DNA from: Zhengitettix transpicula
Taxonomy: Eukaryota; Arthropoda; Insecta; Orthoptera; Tetrigidae
Reading direction: 5' to 3'
Assembly: GCA_037074705.1 (NCBI GenBank)
Contig: CM073590.1
Coordinates: 185,660,746 to 185,724,745 of the forward strand
Length of the DNA: 64,000 nucleotides
Shown here: positions 61,495-64,000 of the stretch, in pieces
Position numbering within the stretch: position 1 is the stretch's first letter
Layout: the number at the start of each line of letters is the position of its first letter
Made by a program: the position numbers and the translations under genes
Notes under the pieces: generated by a model
Told to the model about the DNA's origin: nothing
Seen by the model: only the letters and a program-made list of their open reading frames with translations
Database searches by the model: none

Positions 61495-62343
61495 TGTAGT
61501 AATTGGTAATTAAGGCATTGTTCTAATTGAAAAGTTGAATTGTAGAGGACTCATTATTAGTGGATATAGAGCGGACGCCGCAACAAACCGGCAAGGCAAA
61601 TAAAGCATTGTTGATCGGTCGAGAGGGTTTTTACGCGCTCAAAATTTACGAGACGAACAGTACAGTCGGGCAGCAGACAGCGAATAGATCAGACGAAAAG
61701 TTTTACAGTCGGCAGTCAGAACGAAAGAATGTGGTCCAGTCACAAACATGCTTTCAAATATTAAAAAGTAAGGAGACAGAGCAACTAGTGTGTATTCGGT
61801 GGTCGAGCGTAGATTCATCATGCAGGCCATAGACAAACCAATGAAGTCCATTTCCAACTAAAGTCACGAGATCTACAAATCCAGGTTGCAGAAAAGCATC
61901 GAGAACCAACCAATTTGTGTTAAACCAACTAACAAACAACGCCAATTAGAGCCTGTGAACATTTAGAGTCTGTGAGTACTTAGAATCAGTGATGTCCCCA
62001 AAAAGCTAAAAAGAGACCTGGGCGGCCGTAAGTAGAGAAAAACTTTAAAGTCATTTGTAAACCGTGTTTAAAAGATAAAAGTCAGATCGTTTTTTTTAAT
62101 TATTTAATTATCGATAAAATGAGATCCTTAATTCTTGATAAAATTAAAATTGTTTAAATTCAATCTTTAGTATTATTTCTTGCGCAACAACTTTCGTCTA
62201 TGTTCAGACGCATTGATTTCCATAAAAAGTAAATGTAATTTTGATTATATAAATTCTGCCATTTATCAAACCCAGTTCAAGACCCTGAGATCCCAAATAT
62301 TTTGTGTATTTTATACTTGTTCATATTATAATTAATTATTACA
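61495..62343 (+). mobile_element. LTR-like element L10
   Basis: It begins TGTAGTAATTGGTAATTAAG and ends TTAATTATTACA, with ATAT on both sides (61491-61494 and 62344-62347). It carries AAACCCAGTTCAAGACCCTG near 62268. At 849 bp it is the shortest copy, and its flanks are not long TA runs, so the ATAT duplication is more informative here. No coding region is seen. Confidence 0.78.
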
Positions 62344-62599
62344 ATATACAGAATTTATATTTTGATGAATACTTCCAACGAAGATTGTTATCTTTTTAAG
62401 TAATTTCCTTCGTAGTTCCATTGTAGCAGCCGGCAGTGGAGTGCGAAAAGACTACTTTCTCCGTCGTTTCTAGAGCGAGTGTACTATAAAAAACGGGCGA
62501 CAGCGACATCCTTCTCACTGCTGTATTTCTGCACCGTTGATCGCAGAATAAACATTTACGCAAACAATGAATAAGAAAGATGGGCAATTCAGACAAAAA

Positions 62600-62881
62600 A
62601 GTGATAATATAAATACCACACAACGTTTCTGGGATCATTGGCCCTTTCGTCAGGTGCGAAGAAGAGCCTAGAGAATGTGAATGTATTCTACTTCTCATTT
62701 GTTGTTGTCCATAATGTTTTCTGTAACACTCATTCAGCATCCTTTATGTTATTTTTCACTGTTGTAATATAATGAATTTTTTCAACTGACAAGTGCAGTT
62801 GTGTTTCTCTATGCTCTTCTTCGCACCTGACGAAAGGAACAAGGATCCCAGAAACGTTGTGTGGTATTTATATAATAACTT
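62600..62881. mobile_element. Foldback element F6 (Penelope-type termini)
   Basis: The left arm 62600-62674 is the inverted match of the right arm 62807-62881. The right arm reads CTCTTCTTCGCACCTGACGA, then AAGGAACAAGGATCCCAG and AAACGTTGTGTGGTATTTAT. The same block ends the Penelope fragment at 50.5 kb. The spacer is about 130 bp and includes the inverted partner of 61161-61268. Confidence 0.8.
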
Positions 62882-63880
62882 TTTTTTGTGCCTGAAATGG
62901 CTATCTTTCATATTCATTAATTTCATTCAGACGCAAATTTTTTCATTTAAGAAAACAATTAACGGTATCACACTATGCAATTTCCCTGTTAACTCTAGAC
63001 CCAATATAGTAAAGATAAATAAATTATAGTCAAATTATAACAGACAGACTGCCTAAATCTTTACATACACGTATTATTAGGGTGATTTTTGATCGTTTTG
63101 TCGGTGGAAAAATAATCTCCTTGCGGTTTTATGTGACGCAAGACGATTAATAAAAACTACAATATTGTTTAAAATTTAGGTAGTTATCTACATGTGAATA
63201 TTGAAAAAGAAAGCCAGAGTTTCATTAAAATATTATAACATTCATGAATTGCCTAATCACGTTAATTAAAATCGCAAAATGAAATCAATATCCTGATATA
63301 ATTTCTCTGATTCGACTTCAAGGATTTTCAGCAAAGTATGCCTGTCCTGTGATCATTTATTTAATTTTGTTTTCATTACAATTGAATAACTGAGAGAAAC
63401 ACTCGTTATGTGCTTCGAAAGTTTGTTTAATGGTTCCGATTTATTCGATTTATTATTATAAATTGTAAATGAATTTGAAGTCTGGAAAGGACAAGGCTTT
63501 AGATTTTATTATAGTAACATCATCACTTAATAACACTGACATGAACGCCAAGTCAACAGGTGAAAGTTACGTACTGAGAACTGAATTTCTATCTGTAATT
63601 CTACGATCTAAAGCTGCGTAGAAATGTGTGTAATTGGAAACTGACCTTCCACGTGAATTCGGCGACACATAAGTAAGGGTTCACGTATTTGAAAACAGTT
63701 TTAGCACCCGACCACAGGATATTCACGAATCGCTAAAATTTGTGCAGATTCATGATCCGGAGCAGCAATTACATGGACCTGATGGTCAAAACACTACTAT
63801 AAATATATCTTTATTTTAATTTTAATTAAAGTACCACGTGTAAATCACAACAGGTAATCGGAGATGAAAATTAAACTTGC

Positions 63881-63932
<52 letters not shown>

Positions 63933-64000
63933 GTTACAGATATTAAAAGAAGCTTTACTGATTGCCTTTCTTTCACCACCATCATCTTCGTTATTTTCCT
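62882..64000. other. Intergenic DNA to window edge
   Basis: AT-rich with a (TA)n microsatellite at 63885-63930. No gene was recognised. Confidence 0.5.
63885..63930. repeat. (AT)n microsatellite
   Basis: About 23 AT units. No LTR-like terminus adjoins it within the window. Confidence 0.95.

Overview
The window looks like a gene-poor stretch of a large, AT-rich arthropod genome, most likely a hemimetabolous insect such as a cockroach, termite or stick insect. That placement is an inference from kilobase-scale introns, canonical GT/AG splice sites, arthropod-type proteins and dense mixed transposable elements; nothing in the sequence fixes the species. I see no bacterial operons, CRISPR arrays, rRNA or credible tRNA genes.

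Two host genes are supported. On the minus strand, from 12651 leftwards past the window edge, lies the 5' half of a CLC-3/4/5-type chloride/proton exchanger gene (Drosophila ClC-c group). Seven coding exons can be joined in frame from the start codon to the GSGIPE and GKEGP selectivity-filter motifs, including two 27-nt microexons. The first microexon has a triple tandem acceptor. On the plus strand, a c-type lysozyme gene has two coding exons (44976-45220 and 53824-54100) separated by an 8.6-kb intron. It encodes a signal peptide, both catalytic acids, eight mature cysteines and an unusual C-terminal tail. A TATA box and initiator sit directly upstream.

Nearly everything else that can be recognised is mobile DNA. 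(1) Ten LTR-like elements of about 0.85-1.7 kb, most reading TG...CA, are inserted into TA-rich sites: 8890, 22636, 25753, 26739, 27838, 29310, 38139, 41871, 57713 and 61495. One has an exact 4-bp target duplication, and four lie end to end at 25.75-30.27 kb. (2) Two Penelope-like retroelement fragments encode GIY-YIG endonucleases (7.2-7.8 kb and 50.6-51.1 kb). Around them are several foldback elements whose inverted arms share a hammerhead-like core. (3) DNA transposon relics include pogo/Tigger (3.3-4.2 kb), hAT MITEs (13.5-14.4 kb), a 1.5-kb hAT element with 8-bp duplications (52.3-53.8 kb) and PIF/Harbinger (55.4-56.2 kb). (4) A SINE-like retroposon is present in three copies (33.9, 37.5 and 39.4 kb), one with a 13-bp target duplication and oligo(A) tail. 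(5) Two non-LTR retrotransposon 3' fragments are nested inside LTR-like elements.

The left 12.6 kb is the exchanger gene with introns full of foldback elements. The middle, 12.7-44.9 kb, is intergenic repeat accumulation. The stretch 44.9-54.3 kb is the lysozyme gene, whose intron carries a Penelope fragment and a hAT element. The right 9.7 kb is intergenic again. The two host genes show no functional link.
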